From assembly GCF_002214545.1 (NCBI RefSeq), contig NZ_CP015105.1, positions 1,054,001 to 1,118,000 of the forward strand: DNA of 64,000 bases, in the 5' to 3' direction. The notes under the pieces were generated by a model, which was not told the DNA's origin, made no database searches, and saw nothing but the letters and a program-made list of their open reading frames with translations. The position numbers and the translations under genes were made by a program. Shown in pieces: positions 34,946 to 43,471 of the stretch (position 1 is its first letter; each line of letters starts with the position of its first letter). This DNA is from Thermococcus thioreducens. Its GTDB lineage: Archaea > Methanobacteriota_B > Thermococci > Thermococcales > Thermococcaceae.

Positions 34946-35428
34946 ATGGTCCAGCTCGATGACCTTGATAGGGCTATCCTCCGCATCCTGAAGGAGGACG
35001 CTAGATTAACCATCTCAGAAATCGCCGATAGGCTAAACCGGCCCGAATCTACAATCCACTTCAGGATTAAAAAGCTCCAGGAGCGAAACATAATCGATAA
35101 ATACACCATCGTTCTGGGCGAGAGCCTTCAGCCAAAGAGCCTCGCCATAGTTTACATCCAGGCTGAGACCCCGATAATTGAGGACTTCCTTGAGAGGTAC
35201 ATCCGCCACATAATGAAGACGCTCTCACTGCTCCCCAATGTTCTGGCCGTTGCCAGGAGCGGAAAGGACGGGGTAGTGGCTCTCATCGGCGAAGATAGTC
35301 CCGAAAAGCTCAACCGCTTCGTTGACGAGACGATCAGGGTTCTTCCAACTCTCAAACGGGTCGATGTTTTCGTACTGGACGAGTTCAGCAAGGGCGACGG
35401 CCTCGTGGGCTTCCTCGTGGGTGTTTAA
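34946..35428 (+). CDS. Lrp/AsnC-family transcription regulator
   Basis: The protein has 160 residues. The N-terminal helix-turn-helix is 'LDDLDRAILRILKEDARLTISEIADRLNRPESTIHFRIKKL' (cite TISEIADRLNRPESTIHFRI). The RAM-like ligand domain follows from about residue 65, with 'VARSGKDGVVALIG'. The GGAGGAG ribosome-binding site overlaps the ubiX stop, and the stop codon abuts the next ATG. Its ligand and targets are unknown. Confidence 0.92.
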   Translation: MVQLDDLDRAILRILKEDARLTISEIADRLNRPESTIHFRIKKLQERNIIDKYTIVLGESLQPKSLAIVYIQAETPIIEDFLERYIRHIMKTLSLLPNVLAVARSGKDGVVALIGEDSPEKLNRFVDETIRVLPTLKRVDVFVLDEFSKGDGLVGFLVGV

Positions 35429-35944
35429 ATGGAGATAGAGGTCAAGTTCCGCGTTGACTTCGAAAGGGTCAAAAGGGCGATAGAATCCATCGGAGCCAGA
35501 TTTGTGAGGGAAGAGATGCAGGAGGACGTCTACCTCTCCGTTCCCCTCCCCGAACTTCTCAGGGTGAGGCGGGTAGACAACCTCAACCGCTCTTTTCTGA
35601 CGTATAAACGTATAGCAGACCCCGGCAGGAACGAGGAGTTTGACGAGATAGAGGTTGAGGTCTCCGATTTCGAGAAAACCCTTCAGATTCTGAAGCGCCT
35701 CGGCTTTAAGGAGGACGTGCGGGTCAGGAAGAAACGCCTGGTGTACCGCCTGGACAGGGTTACCTTTGAACTTAGCGAGGTCGAAGGCCTTGGAGCGTTT
35801 CTTGACATTGAGGTCATCTCCGACGACGTAGATGAAGCGAAGCGGAAAATCTGGGAGATGGCAGGAAGAATAGGACTGAGCGAGGACGACGTTGAGCCCA
35901 GGCTCTACCAGGAGCTCATCAAAGAACTTGAGAAAAGGAAATGA
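35429..35944 (+). CDS. CYTH-domain protein (CyaB class IV adenylate cyclase-like)
   Basis: This 171-residue CYTH (triphosphate tunnel) protein has the N-terminal metal-binding ExExK motif 'MEIEVKFRV', strands with basic residues ('LLRVRRVDN', 'LTYKR') and the acidic C-terminal strand 'FLDIEVIS'. The family includes adenylate cyclases and inorganic or thiamine triphosphatases; in archaea triphosphatase activity is at least as likely. The start directly abuts the Lrp stop, so it depends on the same transcript. Confidence 0.9.
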   Translation: MEIEVKFRVDFERVKRAIESIGARFVREEMQEDVYLSVPLPELLRVRRVDNLNRSFLTYKRIADPGRNEEFDEIEVEVSDFEKTLQILKRLGFKEDVRVRKKRLVYRLDRVTFELSEVEGLGAFLDIEVISDDVDEAKRKIWEMAGRIGLSEDDVEPRLYQELIKELEKRK

Positions 35945-35948
35945 TGCC

Positions 35949-37142
35949 TCAGCGAGCCGTCGCGACTATCTTGATTATGTCGTTGAACTCCAGCTCGTAG
36001 TCGTCTCCGACGCGCCTGTGGGTTCTCGCGTTGACTGCGTAGAGGAAGGTCTTCCCCAGGTCGGTGTGCACCTTGTAGGCCAGGTCGCGGGGCGTTGACC
36101 CCTTTGGGAGCAGGTGGACGTGGGGCAGAACGTTGCCGAACCCGTCAGTGAGCTTGTGCTCGTCCTCGACCGGGTAAACGGGAACCAGGTTTAGGAGCTC
36201 AAATACGGCAGTGTTGATTACCTGCTGGATCCCGGTAGAGCCAAAGCGGTCGAGAACCTTCTCCTTTATCAGCTGAAGGGCCTTTTCCTGCTTTCCACTC
36301 ATTGGCTTCAGGATCTTGAAGTCGCTCGAACCGGGGACGTAGTCTATGAAGCCCGCCTTGGCGGCCTTCCTCAGGGTAAGCTCCGCCGCCGCGCTCGTGG
36401 GGATGACTATGTAACCCCTGCTCCTGCCCTTCCTTACCAGGCGCTCTATCTGGGCATCGGCCGCCGCGTCGGCCTTATTGGCCGCTATGATAATCGGCTT
36501 GTTTATCTTTCTCAGCTCGCGGACGAAGGCGAAAAGGTCCTCATCGCTCCACTTCGTCGGGTCGTTGTCGAGGCCGAGCTTATGGATAGCCTCAAACGCA
36601 TCCTCCTCCGTAACTCCTATCCCGGTCAGCTGGTCGGCTATAGCCTGGGCAAGCTTGAGGTGCTGAAGCTTTATCCTCTTCGCGAACTTCTCCCAGTTCT
36701 TCCTGAGGATGCCGTATATCCAGTAGTCTATTTCCCTCTCAAGGAACTCGATGTCCTCAACGGGGTCGTGGTGGTCGGTGGGCTGTCCCTCCGCGTCGGT
36801 CTTTCCGGTAGCGTCAACCACGTGTATCAGAGCGGAGGCCATTCTCAGGTCGTCGAGGAACTTGTTGCCCAGCCCACGTCCCTCATGCGCCCCCGGGACG
36901 AGACCGGCAACGTCTATCATCTTTATCGGAATCAGTGCCTTTCCGTCCCTGTATTCATAGTTCTGAGGGTTCGGCGTGCAGCCGAGTTCCCTGCATGGAT
37001 GCTCCGCTATGGCGTAGGTAACACCGACGTTAGCGTTTATCGTTGTGAAGGGATAATTGGCAATCTGGACATCGACAAGGGTTGCCGCCGAGAAGAAAGT
37101 TGACTTTCCTACATTTGGCTTTCCAACGAGGCCTATCTCCAT
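35949..37142 (-). CDS. ychF: YchF/Obg-like GTPase
   Basis: This TRAFAC P-loop protein has 397 residues. G1 is 'VGKPNVGKSTFFSAAT', G3 is 'IDVAGLVPGAHEGRGLGN', and G4 'IAANKADA' keeps the NKxD form for GTP. A TGS domain occupies the last 90 residues ('LPHVHLLPKGSTPRDLAYKVH', cite LPKGSTPRDLA). It binds ribosomes and is linked to translation and stress control. GGTGGTGAGC precedes the ATG at 37142. Confidence 0.95.
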   Translation of the reverse strand: MEIGLVGKPNVGKSTFFSAATLVDVQIANYPFTTINANVGVTYAIAEHPCRELGCTPNPQNYEYRDGKALIPIKMIDVAGLVPGAHEGRGLGNKFLDDLRMASALIHVVDATGKTDAEGQPTDHHDPVEDIEFLEREIDYWIYGILRKNWEKFAKRIKLQHLKLAQAIADQLTGIGVTEEDAFEAIHKLGLDNDPTKWSDEDLFAFVRELRKINKPIIIAANKADAAADAQIERLVRKGRSRGYIVIPTSAAAELTLRKAAKAGFIDYVPGSSDFKILKPMSGKQEKALQLIKEKVLDRFGSTGIQQVINTAVFELLNLVPVYPVEDEHKLTDGFGNVLPHVHLLPKGSTPRDLAYKVHTDLGKTFLYAVNARTHRRVGDDYELEFNDIIKIVATAR

Positions 37143-37294
37143 GCTCACCACCGGGTTAAATTCGCGGGAGGGTTTTAAGGGGTTGCGGTTTCCGAAAACT
37201 ATAACTCACCAACTGTCCTACTTCTTTCGGGTGAAGTCCATGGGAATCCTTTCCAACATCGACGGCCCTTCTCGCTGGAGGGTGAGGTGGTAGA

Positions 37295-38274
37295 ATGACC
37301 GATGACTCCAATGTCTCCAGAATAACAGTCATCGCCTATTCAAAGGACAAATTCGTCAGCATGAAGTCTCCAGCGTGGGGGAAGCCCTGAGCGTTGAAGG
37401 ATACAACGTCATCTGGGTGAACGTTGACACACCGTCGCTCATCCCCGAGGTGATGGATGCCCTGGGAATTCACGAGCGTCCGATGAAGAACCTCAGGAGA
37501 GCAAGCTCCCGTGCCAGGGTCTTTGTGTTCCCGGACTACCTGTTCCTTCTTCTCCATCAGGTGTACGAGATAGAGGGTGGGCTGAAGAGGGAGCGGATAG
37601 GCCTTCTGCTGAAGGACAATCTGGTGGTTACCGTTCAGGAGAGGCGGGGTGATGTTTTCGACCCGGTCAGAGAAAGCATAAGGGAAGGTGAAGGGCTCCT
37701 GCGGGATCGGGGGGCAGATTACCTGCTGTTCGCTCTCCTTGAGGCAATAGTGGAAAACTACGTGCCGATAATCGAGCGCATAAGCTCCAGAATGGAAGAG
37801 CTTGAAGCACAGATACTCTCAAGGGGGGACGAAAACGTTCTCCGAAAGATACACGGCCTCAGAAGGGAAATCCTCTTCATGCGCCGCACGATCTTCCCCC
37901 TGCTGGAGGCCTTCAGAAGGCTCCAGCTGGAGGCAAAGGAGTTCTTTGAGCGGGAAACCCGGAGCTGTATTGAAGAGCTCCACGACCACGTCCTTGAGGT
38001 TCTGGAGATACTCGAAGGCCAGCGCGAGCTCGCCAACAGCCTCGTCGAGCTTTACTACTCAACCATCTCGATGAAGACCAATGACATAATCAGAATCCTG
38101 ACTGTGGTCTCAACGATATTCATCCCGCTGACCTTCATAACAGGCCTCTACGGAATGAACTTCCGATACATGCCCGAGCTTTACTGGAAATATGGTTATC
38201 CCTTCGTGCTTCTGCTGATGCTCACTATAGCTGTGGGAATGCTCGCCTACTTCAGGAGAAAAGGGTGGATTTAG
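37295..38274 (+). pseudogene. corA: CorA-type divalent cation channel, frameshifted
   Basis: The natural start gives MTDDSNVSRITVIAYSKDKF, then the frame breaks. The rest (HEVSSVGEALSVEGYNVIWV onward) is in the next frame and is complete. One missing base around 37355-37359 explains it. The C-terminal part has the CorA hallmarks: long helices, two membrane helices, and the ion-selectivity motif GMN in 'TGLYGMNFRYMPEL'. The whole protein would be about 325 residues, normal for archaeal CorA, which carries Mg2+, Co2+ or Ni2+. It may be a sequencing error. Confidence 0.9.
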
Positions 38275-38969
38275 AGGGCCTCAAGCCCAAGGGCAAGCTT
38301 CAGGGCCTTCTCGGCTATCACGTCGAGCGGGTCGATCAGGGGCACCTTTAGGTCTCCGGGTCTCAGGGCAACGCTGACCTCAGTGCAGCCGGCTATTATC
38401 CCATCAACCCGGGGCTGGAGCCTCTCCGCCACCTCAAGAAGGAGCCTCCTTCCAAACTCCAGCTTTCCGGCCTTCACACCTTCGTAGATGGCTTCCATAA
38501 CAAGCCTTTGATCCCCTTCGCTTGGAACGACCAGCTTTATCCCCCTCCTGGCAAGAGGGCCTTCGTAAACCCCGCCCCTCACTGTCCCGTCGGTCGCAAG
38601 GAGACCGACCTTCTTGAGACCCATTTTTGCTATTCTCTCGGCAGTTGCTTCCACCATGCTGACAAGGGGAACCTTTATAGCCCTCTGGATGTCTTCAGCA
38701 AAGAAGTGCGCTGTGTTGCATGGCATTATTATAAAATCAGCCCCCCAGCTCTCGAGCTTCCTGGCACTGGCTACCAGCTCCGGCCTCGGGTCTTCCCCTT
38801 TCCCGAGGATAAATGCCGTCCTGTCAGGTATCTTCGGGTTGTTGTAGATGATTATCTTTGGATGCTCCTGGTCGCGCTTTGCCGGCGTCTTCTCCACTAT
38901 CCTCCTGAAGAGCTCAACTGTCGCCAAAGGCCCCATGCCGCCGAGGATGCCTATGACCCTCTCGGTCAT
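38271..38969 (-). CDS. Aspartate/glutamate racemase family protein
   Basis: This PLP-independent racemase has 232 residues. The N-terminus 'IGILGGMGPLATVELF', the first catalytic cysteine in 'IMPCNTAHFF' and the second in 'IAGCTEVSVAL' are diagnostic of the aspartate racemase subgroup. It would interconvert L- and D-aspartate or a related amino acid. It ends four bases into the convergent corA gene and begins two bases after the stop position of the cupin gene on the same strand. Confidence 0.93.
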   Translation of the reverse strand: MTERVIGILGGMGPLATVELFRRIVEKTPAKRDQEHPKIIIYNNPKIPDRTAFILGKGEDPRPELVASARKLESWGADFIIMPCNTAHFFAEDIQRAIKVPLVSMVEATAERIAKMGLKKVGLLATDGTVRGGVYEGPLARRGIKLVVPSEGDQRLVMEAIYEGVKAGKLEFGRRLLLEVAERLQPRVDGIIAGCTEVSVALRPGDLKVPLIDPLDVIAEKALKLALGLEAL

Positions 38970-38971
38970 CC

Positions 38972-39316
38972 TTACTCCTCCAGCCAGACTGAGTCATCGC
39001 CGTAGTAGTTCAGCTTGACCACGAAGAGCCTGAACGGTTCATCCCGCTCGTTGATTACCCAGTGCACGATCTTTGGCTTGACAAGGAAGATGTCGCCCGG
39101 TTTGGCGAGGTGCTCCCTCTCCCCGATGCCGAGCCTCGCCTCGCCGCTTATTATGTAGAACAGCTCGTACTGCCTTTCGTGATAGTGCTTTTTGACGGTC
39201 TGCTTTGGCTTGACCTCAACTATCTGGGCGTAGCTTCCCTCAGGGAGCTCTCCTTCGAAGAGAGGGAGCTTCCTGTAAGTCCCGCGGTCGATGAGGTTCT
39301 TGATTTTGGCTTTCAT
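38972..39316 (-). CDS. Single-domain cupin protein
   Basis: The 114 residues form one cupin barrel with motif 1 'KKHYHERQYELFYIISGEARLGI' (cite KKHYHERQYELFYI) and motif 2 'PGDIFLVKPKIVHWV', giving a His-rich metal site. It resembles mannose-6-phosphate isomerase-type cupins in sequence style, but the substrate is unknown. The ATG at 39316 is chosen because the frame further upstream only mirrors the opposite-strand tldD gene. It is divergent from tldD and cotranscribed with the racemase. Confidence 0.85.
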   Translation of the reverse strand: MKAKIKNLIDRGTYRKLPLFEGELPEGSYAQIVEVKPKQTVKKHYHERQYELFYIISGEARLGIGEREHLAKPGDIFLVKPKIVHWVINERDEPFRLFVVKLNYYGDDSVWLEE

Positions 39317-39361
39317 CCTGCATCCCCGAGATAGATAGCTCCCAGAGTTGAAAAGCTTTAT

Positions 39362-39383
39362 CCTTTCGACCCACATCGAAAGG
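39362..39383. promoter_or_regulatory. Palindrome upstream of tldD TATA box (candidate operator)
   Basis: CCTTTCGA and TCGAAAGG form perfect eight-base arms around CCCACA, seven bases upstream of the tldD TATA box and about 45 bases upstream of the divergent cupin start. The regulator is unknown. Confidence 0.5.
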
Positions 39384-39390
39384 CTCAAAA

Positions 39391-39402
39391 GACTTTTATA
39401 CC
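39391..39402 (+). promoter_or_regulatory. TATA box of tldD-tldE
   Basis: GACTTTTATACC lies about 50 bases before the tldD ATG, leaving room for a leader with GGTGGTGACC. Confidence 0.6.
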
Positions 39403-39445
39403 CAGCCCGCGATTCATCAGTGAACAGATAGAAACGGTGGTGACC

Positions 39446-40813
39446 ATGGAAGCGCTGGAGAAAGCCCTCCGCTGGGCGGAGGAAAACCTGAAAGCGGATT
39501 ACATAGAGCTCCGGTACGAGAACCTGAGAAAGACGACCCTCGCCCTCAAAGATGGCGTTTTTACCAGCTTTACAGGGAAGCTGAACAGGGGCGTTGCGAT
39601 AAGGGTTCTGGCCAACGGTGCGTGGGGCTTCGCCTCGACCAGCGACCTCAGCAATCTTGAGAGGAAGATCGAGGAGGCCTACAAGCTGGCCAAAGCGGCA
39701 GCGGAGACCAAGAAGGAAAAGATAGAGCTGGCCGAGATAAAGCCGGTCGAGGACTTCGTGAAGAGCAGGATGAAGGTCAAGCCGAAGGAAGTGGACATCG
39801 AGGAGAAGGTTGCCCACCTGAGGGAGCTGGAAAAGTTCCTCAAGGATGACAAGGCCGTTAAGAGTGTCCAGATACGCTACGAGGACGGCGGTGGCAAAAA
39901 GCTCCTCCTCACCAACGAAGGTACAAGGATAGAGTGGGACTACAACTACCTCTACCAGGGAACTTACGTCACCGGAAAGGCCGATGGAAAGCTGGCCATG
40001 GCGAGGGACAGCATAGGTGCGGTGGACTACGGCTGGGAGCTCATGACGGAGCACGAGCCAAACGAGAAGGTCACCGAAAGAATTCTCAGAAAGATGCACA
40101 GCCAGCTGAAAGGAATAGCCCCGAAGCGCGGCGAGTGGCCGATTGTAGCCGGCCCGATTGTCGTTGGAATAATAGCGCACGAAGCTCTTGGCCACCTCGC
40201 AGAGGCTGACCTGACCATAAACTCGCCCTTCAAGGACCTCATCGGCAAGCAGATTGCCCCGGAGTACGTCACGATGAGCGAGCGCTACGTTGAAGGCGGC
40301 TTTGGGAACGACCGCTATGATGACGAGGGCGTCCCCGTGAGGGACATCCACATCATCGAGAACGGAATCCTCAAGGAGATAATGCTGAACAGGGAATACG
40401 CCCACAAGTGGGGCATGGAGCCGAACGGCCATGCCAGGGCCGAGAGCTACCGCTACCCGCCGATAATTAGAATGAGAAACACTATATTCGAGCCCGGCGA
40501 CCACTCCTTCGAGGAGCTCATCGAGGACATCAAGTTCGGCTACTACGTCGTTGACTTCCGCGGCGGCCAGGCCCAGCTTAACTCAGCATTCCAAGTTGGT
40601 GTCCAGGAGGGCTACGTCATCAGGAATGGTGAGATAGCAGAGCCGATAAGGGACACCTCAATCACTGGAGTTGCCATCGAGGCGCTGAAGAAGATAAGCG
40701 CTGTAGGCAAGGACTTCGGACTTGAGGTCGGCTTCTGCGGAAAGGGACAGACGGCCTTCGTCAGCTCAGGCGGCCCGCACATGCGCTTTGACGGGGAAAT
40801 CCTCATCGGGTGA
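39446..40813 (+). CDS. tldD: TldD-type zinc metalloprotease
   Basis: It is the catalytic subunit of the TldD/TldE peptidase, which degrades unfolded or modified peptides. The 455 residues carry the metal site HExxxH in 'IIAHEALGHLAEADL', preceded by the conserved strand region 'YIELRYENLRKTTLALKDG' (cite YIELRYENL). The cysteine near the end ('GFCGKGQTAFVSSGGPHMRF') is also typical. GGTGGTGACC precedes the ATG at 39446. It is followed after ten bases by tldE. Confidence 0.95.
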   Translation: MEALEKALRWAEENLKADYIELRYENLRKTTLALKDGVFTSFTGKLNRGVAIRVLANGAWGFASTSDLSNLERKIEEAYKLAKAAAETKKEKIELAEIKPVEDFVKSRMKVKPKEVDIEEKVAHLRELEKFLKDDKAVKSVQIRYEDGGGKKLLLTNEGTRIEWDYNYLYQGTYVTGKADGKLAMARDSIGAVDYGWELMTEHEPNEKVTERILRKMHSQLKGIAPKRGEWPIVAGPIVVGIIAHEALGHLAEADLTINSPFKDLIGKQIAPEYVTMSERYVEGGFGNDRYDDEGVPVRDIHIIENGILKEIMLNREYAHKWGMEPNGHARAESYRYPPIIRMRNTIFEPGDHSFEELIEDIKFGYYVVDFRGGQAQLNSAFQVGVQEGYVIRNGEIAEPIRDTSITGVAIEALKKISAVGKDFGLEVGFCGKGQTAFVSSGGPHMRFDGEILIG

Positions 40814-40823
40814 GGTGGTGAAG

Positions 40824-42149
40824 ATGGAGGAACTGATACGGTACGGTGAGAAGTTTTTCGATGAGCTGGAGATCGCCGTTTACCGCTCCAAGGACGTCAG
40901 CGCAAGCGTCGAGCTGAACGAGATTTCAATGGCCTCCACGAGGAGCGGAGCCCTTACCATAATCCGAGGAATCAAGGACAAGCGCCTCGGTCTGGCGATA
41001 GTCGACAGCGACGAACCCCCCAGGATAATGGAGGCCATAGAGCAGGCGGCCAAGATGGCGAGGCTCAACAGCCCCGACGAGAAGTGGGTCTCCCTTCCGG
41101 AGCCGGGGAAGTACCGTGAGGGACCAAAGCCCAACTACGAGCTGAAGGATGCTTCACCTGACGGGCTCGTTGAGATGCTCGTCCGCGGCATAAAGCTCGC
41201 CCGTGAGAAGGATGAGCACGTTGTAGTTGCAGGCGGGGAGGGCGGCGTTTCGTGGGAGGAGAGGCACATCGTCAACTCCCACGGGGTAGACGTTTCCCAG
41301 GAGGGCGGTGCGGCGTTTCTGTTCCTGGAGCTGGTGGGAAGGAAGGGTGACGTCGTAACGCCCGGCATTTTTGACTTCGACGCGAAGCGCAGCTTAGACC
41401 TCGACGTTGAGGGGGTCGTTGAAAGGGCCGTCCAGAAAGTCAAGTGGGCCTACAGCGTCAAGGCCAGCAAAAACGAGGAGGTTCCAATAATCCTCGGCCC
41501 ATGGGCGATTGCTGGACTTTTCAGCTACGCTCTCTTCCCAGCCTTCAGCGGTGAGCGCCTGGTTAAAGAAACGACACCGCTGGCAGGGAAGGTAGGAGAG
41601 AAGATAGCCAGCGACGTGCTCACGATATACGACGACCCGTTCCACGAGCTCTCCATACAGCCGGTTATAGCCGATGGTGAGGGAGTGCCAACGAGGAAGA
41701 ACGTCCTCATCGAGAAGGGGACCTTCAAGGGCTTCGTCTGGGACAACTACTGGGCCAAAGTCCACGGCACCGAGAGCACCGGAAACGGCAAGAGGGACAT
41801 AAGGAGCGGTGGCATAAACATAGGCTTCCACAGCATGGTCATAGAGAACGGTAAGCGCCCGCTGGAGGAGGTCATAGCGGAAATCGAGCACGGCTACTTC
41901 GTGGACGGCTTCCAAGGTGCGCACTCAAGCAACCCCGACAACGGGAACTTCGCGGTAACAGCAAACCCGGCGTTCCTCATCGAGGACGGCGAAGTCGTCG
42001 GCTCCAGCGTCTTCCTCATAGCCGGCAACGTCTACGAACTGCTGAAGAGCGCCACTGAGGTAACGAAGGAGCAGACCGTAATGCCCTTCATGACCACCAT
42101 CATAACGCCCTTCGTGAAGTTCGAGAACGTGAAGATAGCGGGGAAGTGA
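40824..42149 (+). CDS. tldE: TldE/PmbA-type protease subunit
   Basis: This 441-residue paralogue of TldD has no HExxxH motif, as expected for TldE. Family segments include 'SIQPVIADGEGVPTRKNVLIEKG' (cite GEGVPTRKN), 'TGNGKRDIRSGGINIGF' and the end 'VMPFMTTIITPFVKFENVKIAGK' (cite VMPFMTTIITP). It forms a heterodimer with TldD and shapes its active-site chamber. GAGGTGGTG precedes the ATG at 40824; longer starts overlap tldD. Confidence 0.94.
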   Translation: MEELIRYGEKFFDELEIAVYRSKDVSASVELNEISMASTRSGALTIIRGIKDKRLGLAIVDSDEPPRIMEAIEQAAKMARLNSPDEKWVSLPEPGKYREGPKPNYELKDASPDGLVEMLVRGIKLAREKDEHVVVAGGEGGVSWEERHIVNSHGVDVSQEGGAAFLFLELVGRKGDVVTPGIFDFDAKRSLDLDVEGVVERAVQKVKWAYSVKASKNEEVPIILGPWAIAGLFSYALFPAFSGERLVKETTPLAGKVGEKIASDVLTIYDDPFHELSIQPVIADGEGVPTRKNVLIEKGTFKGFVWDNYWAKVHGTESTGNGKRDIRSGGINIGFHSMVIENGKRPLEEVIAEIEHGYFVDGFQGAHSSNPDNGNFAVTANPAFLIEDGEVVGSSVFLIAGNVYELLKSATEVTKEQTVMPFMTTIITPFVKFENVKIAGK

Positions 42150-42226
42150 ATTTTCCCTTTTCTAACCTTTTGGGTGTTTTATCGGGAAAACAACTTCCTT
42201 TTAAAGCCTGTTTTCTCAGCAAAACA

Positions 42227-43222
42227 CTACTTTAAAACCCTGAAGTCAATCGCTATGTTGAACTGCCTCGGCGCGTAGGGGCGGACTTTTCTTTCCTCCA
42301 AGAATTCAACCCCAAAGCCCAGCTCTCTCGCTACCGCCTTAATCCTTGCCTCGTGCTCGGAGAACAGGTCTTCCTCCGGGCCGAAGCCGTAGTAGTGGAC
42401 AACTCCCCCATCCCTAACGCTCAGCATTGCCTCCCTCAGAAAGCGGTCGGCGAACTTGGGGAGGTTCATTATCACCCGGTCGGCCTCCACTTTGCCCGCC
42501 ACCTTTCGAACGTCGCCGAGGACGGGCACGACGTTGTCAGCCTTGTTCAGCCGGATGTTCTCCTCAAGGTAGCGAACCGCCCAGGGGTTGATGTCACAGG
42601 CGAAGACGAGCTCTGCCTTCTTAGCTAAGAGCACCGCGTATGGCCCGACGCCGGCGAACATATCAAATATAATCTCCCCCGGCCGGGTCTTCTCGAAAAT
42701 CCTCATCCGCTCCGTGGCCAGGCGGGGGGAGAAGTAAACCCTTGCAACGTCGAGCTTGAGCCTTATCCCGTTCTCGCGGTGGAGGGTTTCAGTCCTCCTC
42801 TCACCGGCGAGGTGAACCAGCTCCCTAATGCGGTATTCCCCGGAAACTCTGCCCCCCTTGGCGAAGACGGCCTTTATGTGCCGATGAACCCTGAGGATGG
42901 CATCTCCGATAGCTTTTCCATAGGACATCAGCTCTTCAGGTAGCTCGATTATCGCGAGGTCGCCGATGACGTCAAAGGAGCTCGGGAGGAGCGGTCTAAC
43001 TTCATCCGGAACCTCAACGACCTCGCGGTAGCTGTGGGGCCTTCTCCCAACCCTCTCAAAGTCGGCCTCAACGAGCTCAAAGCCCTCAACCGGCTCTGTG
43101 ACGGGGAAGAGTACGAACTCGCCCTCTCTTCTGACGGCGTATCCTTTCGCCAAGACGCCGAGTTCGATGAGTTTTCTTCTGACTTTCTCAGCTTCCCATT
43201 TGGGGACTCTGACCGCGAGCAT
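42227..43222 (-). CDS. trm5: tRNA (guanine37-N1)-methyltransferase, Trm5 family
   Basis: It methylates G37 next to the anticodon. This 331-residue protein has an N-terminal substrate domain, then a class I methyltransferase with 'IIFDMFAGVGPYAVLLAKKAELVFACDINPWAV' (cite DMFAGVGPYA) and the catalytic 'VIMNLPKFADRFL' (NLPxxA). Thermococcales carry two Trm5 paralogues, one of which also acts in wyosine synthesis; the subtype is not resolved here. GAGTGATAG precedes the ATG at 43222. Confidence 0.92.
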   Translation of the reverse strand: MLAVRVPKWEAEKVRRKLIELGVLAKGYAVRREGEFVLFPVTEPVEGFELVEADFERVGRRPHSYREVVEVPDEVRPLLPSSFDVIGDLAIIELPEELMSYGKAIGDAILRVHRHIKAVFAKGGRVSGEYRIRELVHLAGERRTETLHRENGIRLKLDVARVYFSPRLATERMRIFEKTRPGEIIFDMFAGVGPYAVLLAKKAELVFACDINPWAVRYLEENIRLNKADNVVPVLGDVRKVAGKVEADRVIMNLPKFADRFLREAMLSVRDGGVVHYYGFGPEEDLFSEHEARIKAVARELGFGVEFLEERKVRPYAPRQFNIAIDFRVLK

Positions 43223-43302
43223 AGCTATCACTCTATCCCACTGCATTTAAATGATCCGGCAAAGAGTTTTGAATCCAGAAGAGCCTTGGCAAAAGTTTCT
43301 TA

Positions 43303-43380
43303 TGGTGCCCCGGCCGGGATTTGAACCCGGGGCGCGGGCTCGAAAGGCCCGCATGTTTGACCGGGCTACACCACCGGGGC
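43303..43380 (-). tRNA. tRNA-Glu (TTC)
   Basis: The minus strand folds as a full cloverleaf. The acceptor stem is GCCCCGG / CCGGGGC, the anticodon stem is CGGGC / GCCCG with loop CTTTCGA (anticodon TTC), and the T arm is CCGGG-TTCAAAT-CCCGG. The discriminator is A and the 3' CCA is genome-encoded (43303-43305). No intron is seen. It reads GAA/GAG codons. Confidence 0.96.
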
Positions 43381-43401
43381 TCGATATTAGGGAAGGGAGA
43401 G

Positions 43402-43413
43402 CGTTTAAAAATC
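43402..43413 (-). promoter_or_regulatory. TATA box of tRNA-Glu
   Basis: Read on the minus strand, GATTTTTAAACG lies 22-33 bases before the tRNA 5' end, the standard archaeal spacing. Confidence 0.6.
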
Positions 43414-43471
43414 TTTCGTCTGAGGGAAAGCCCCCGGCAAACTTTTTAAACCCCCGCCCGACCCTCAACCG

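Noticed and set aside
39317-40504. Long open frame on the minus strand extending the cupin gene upstream
   Set aside because: It is the mirror of the tldD coding sequence, with low-complexity composition. The cupin family start fits the ATG at 39316.
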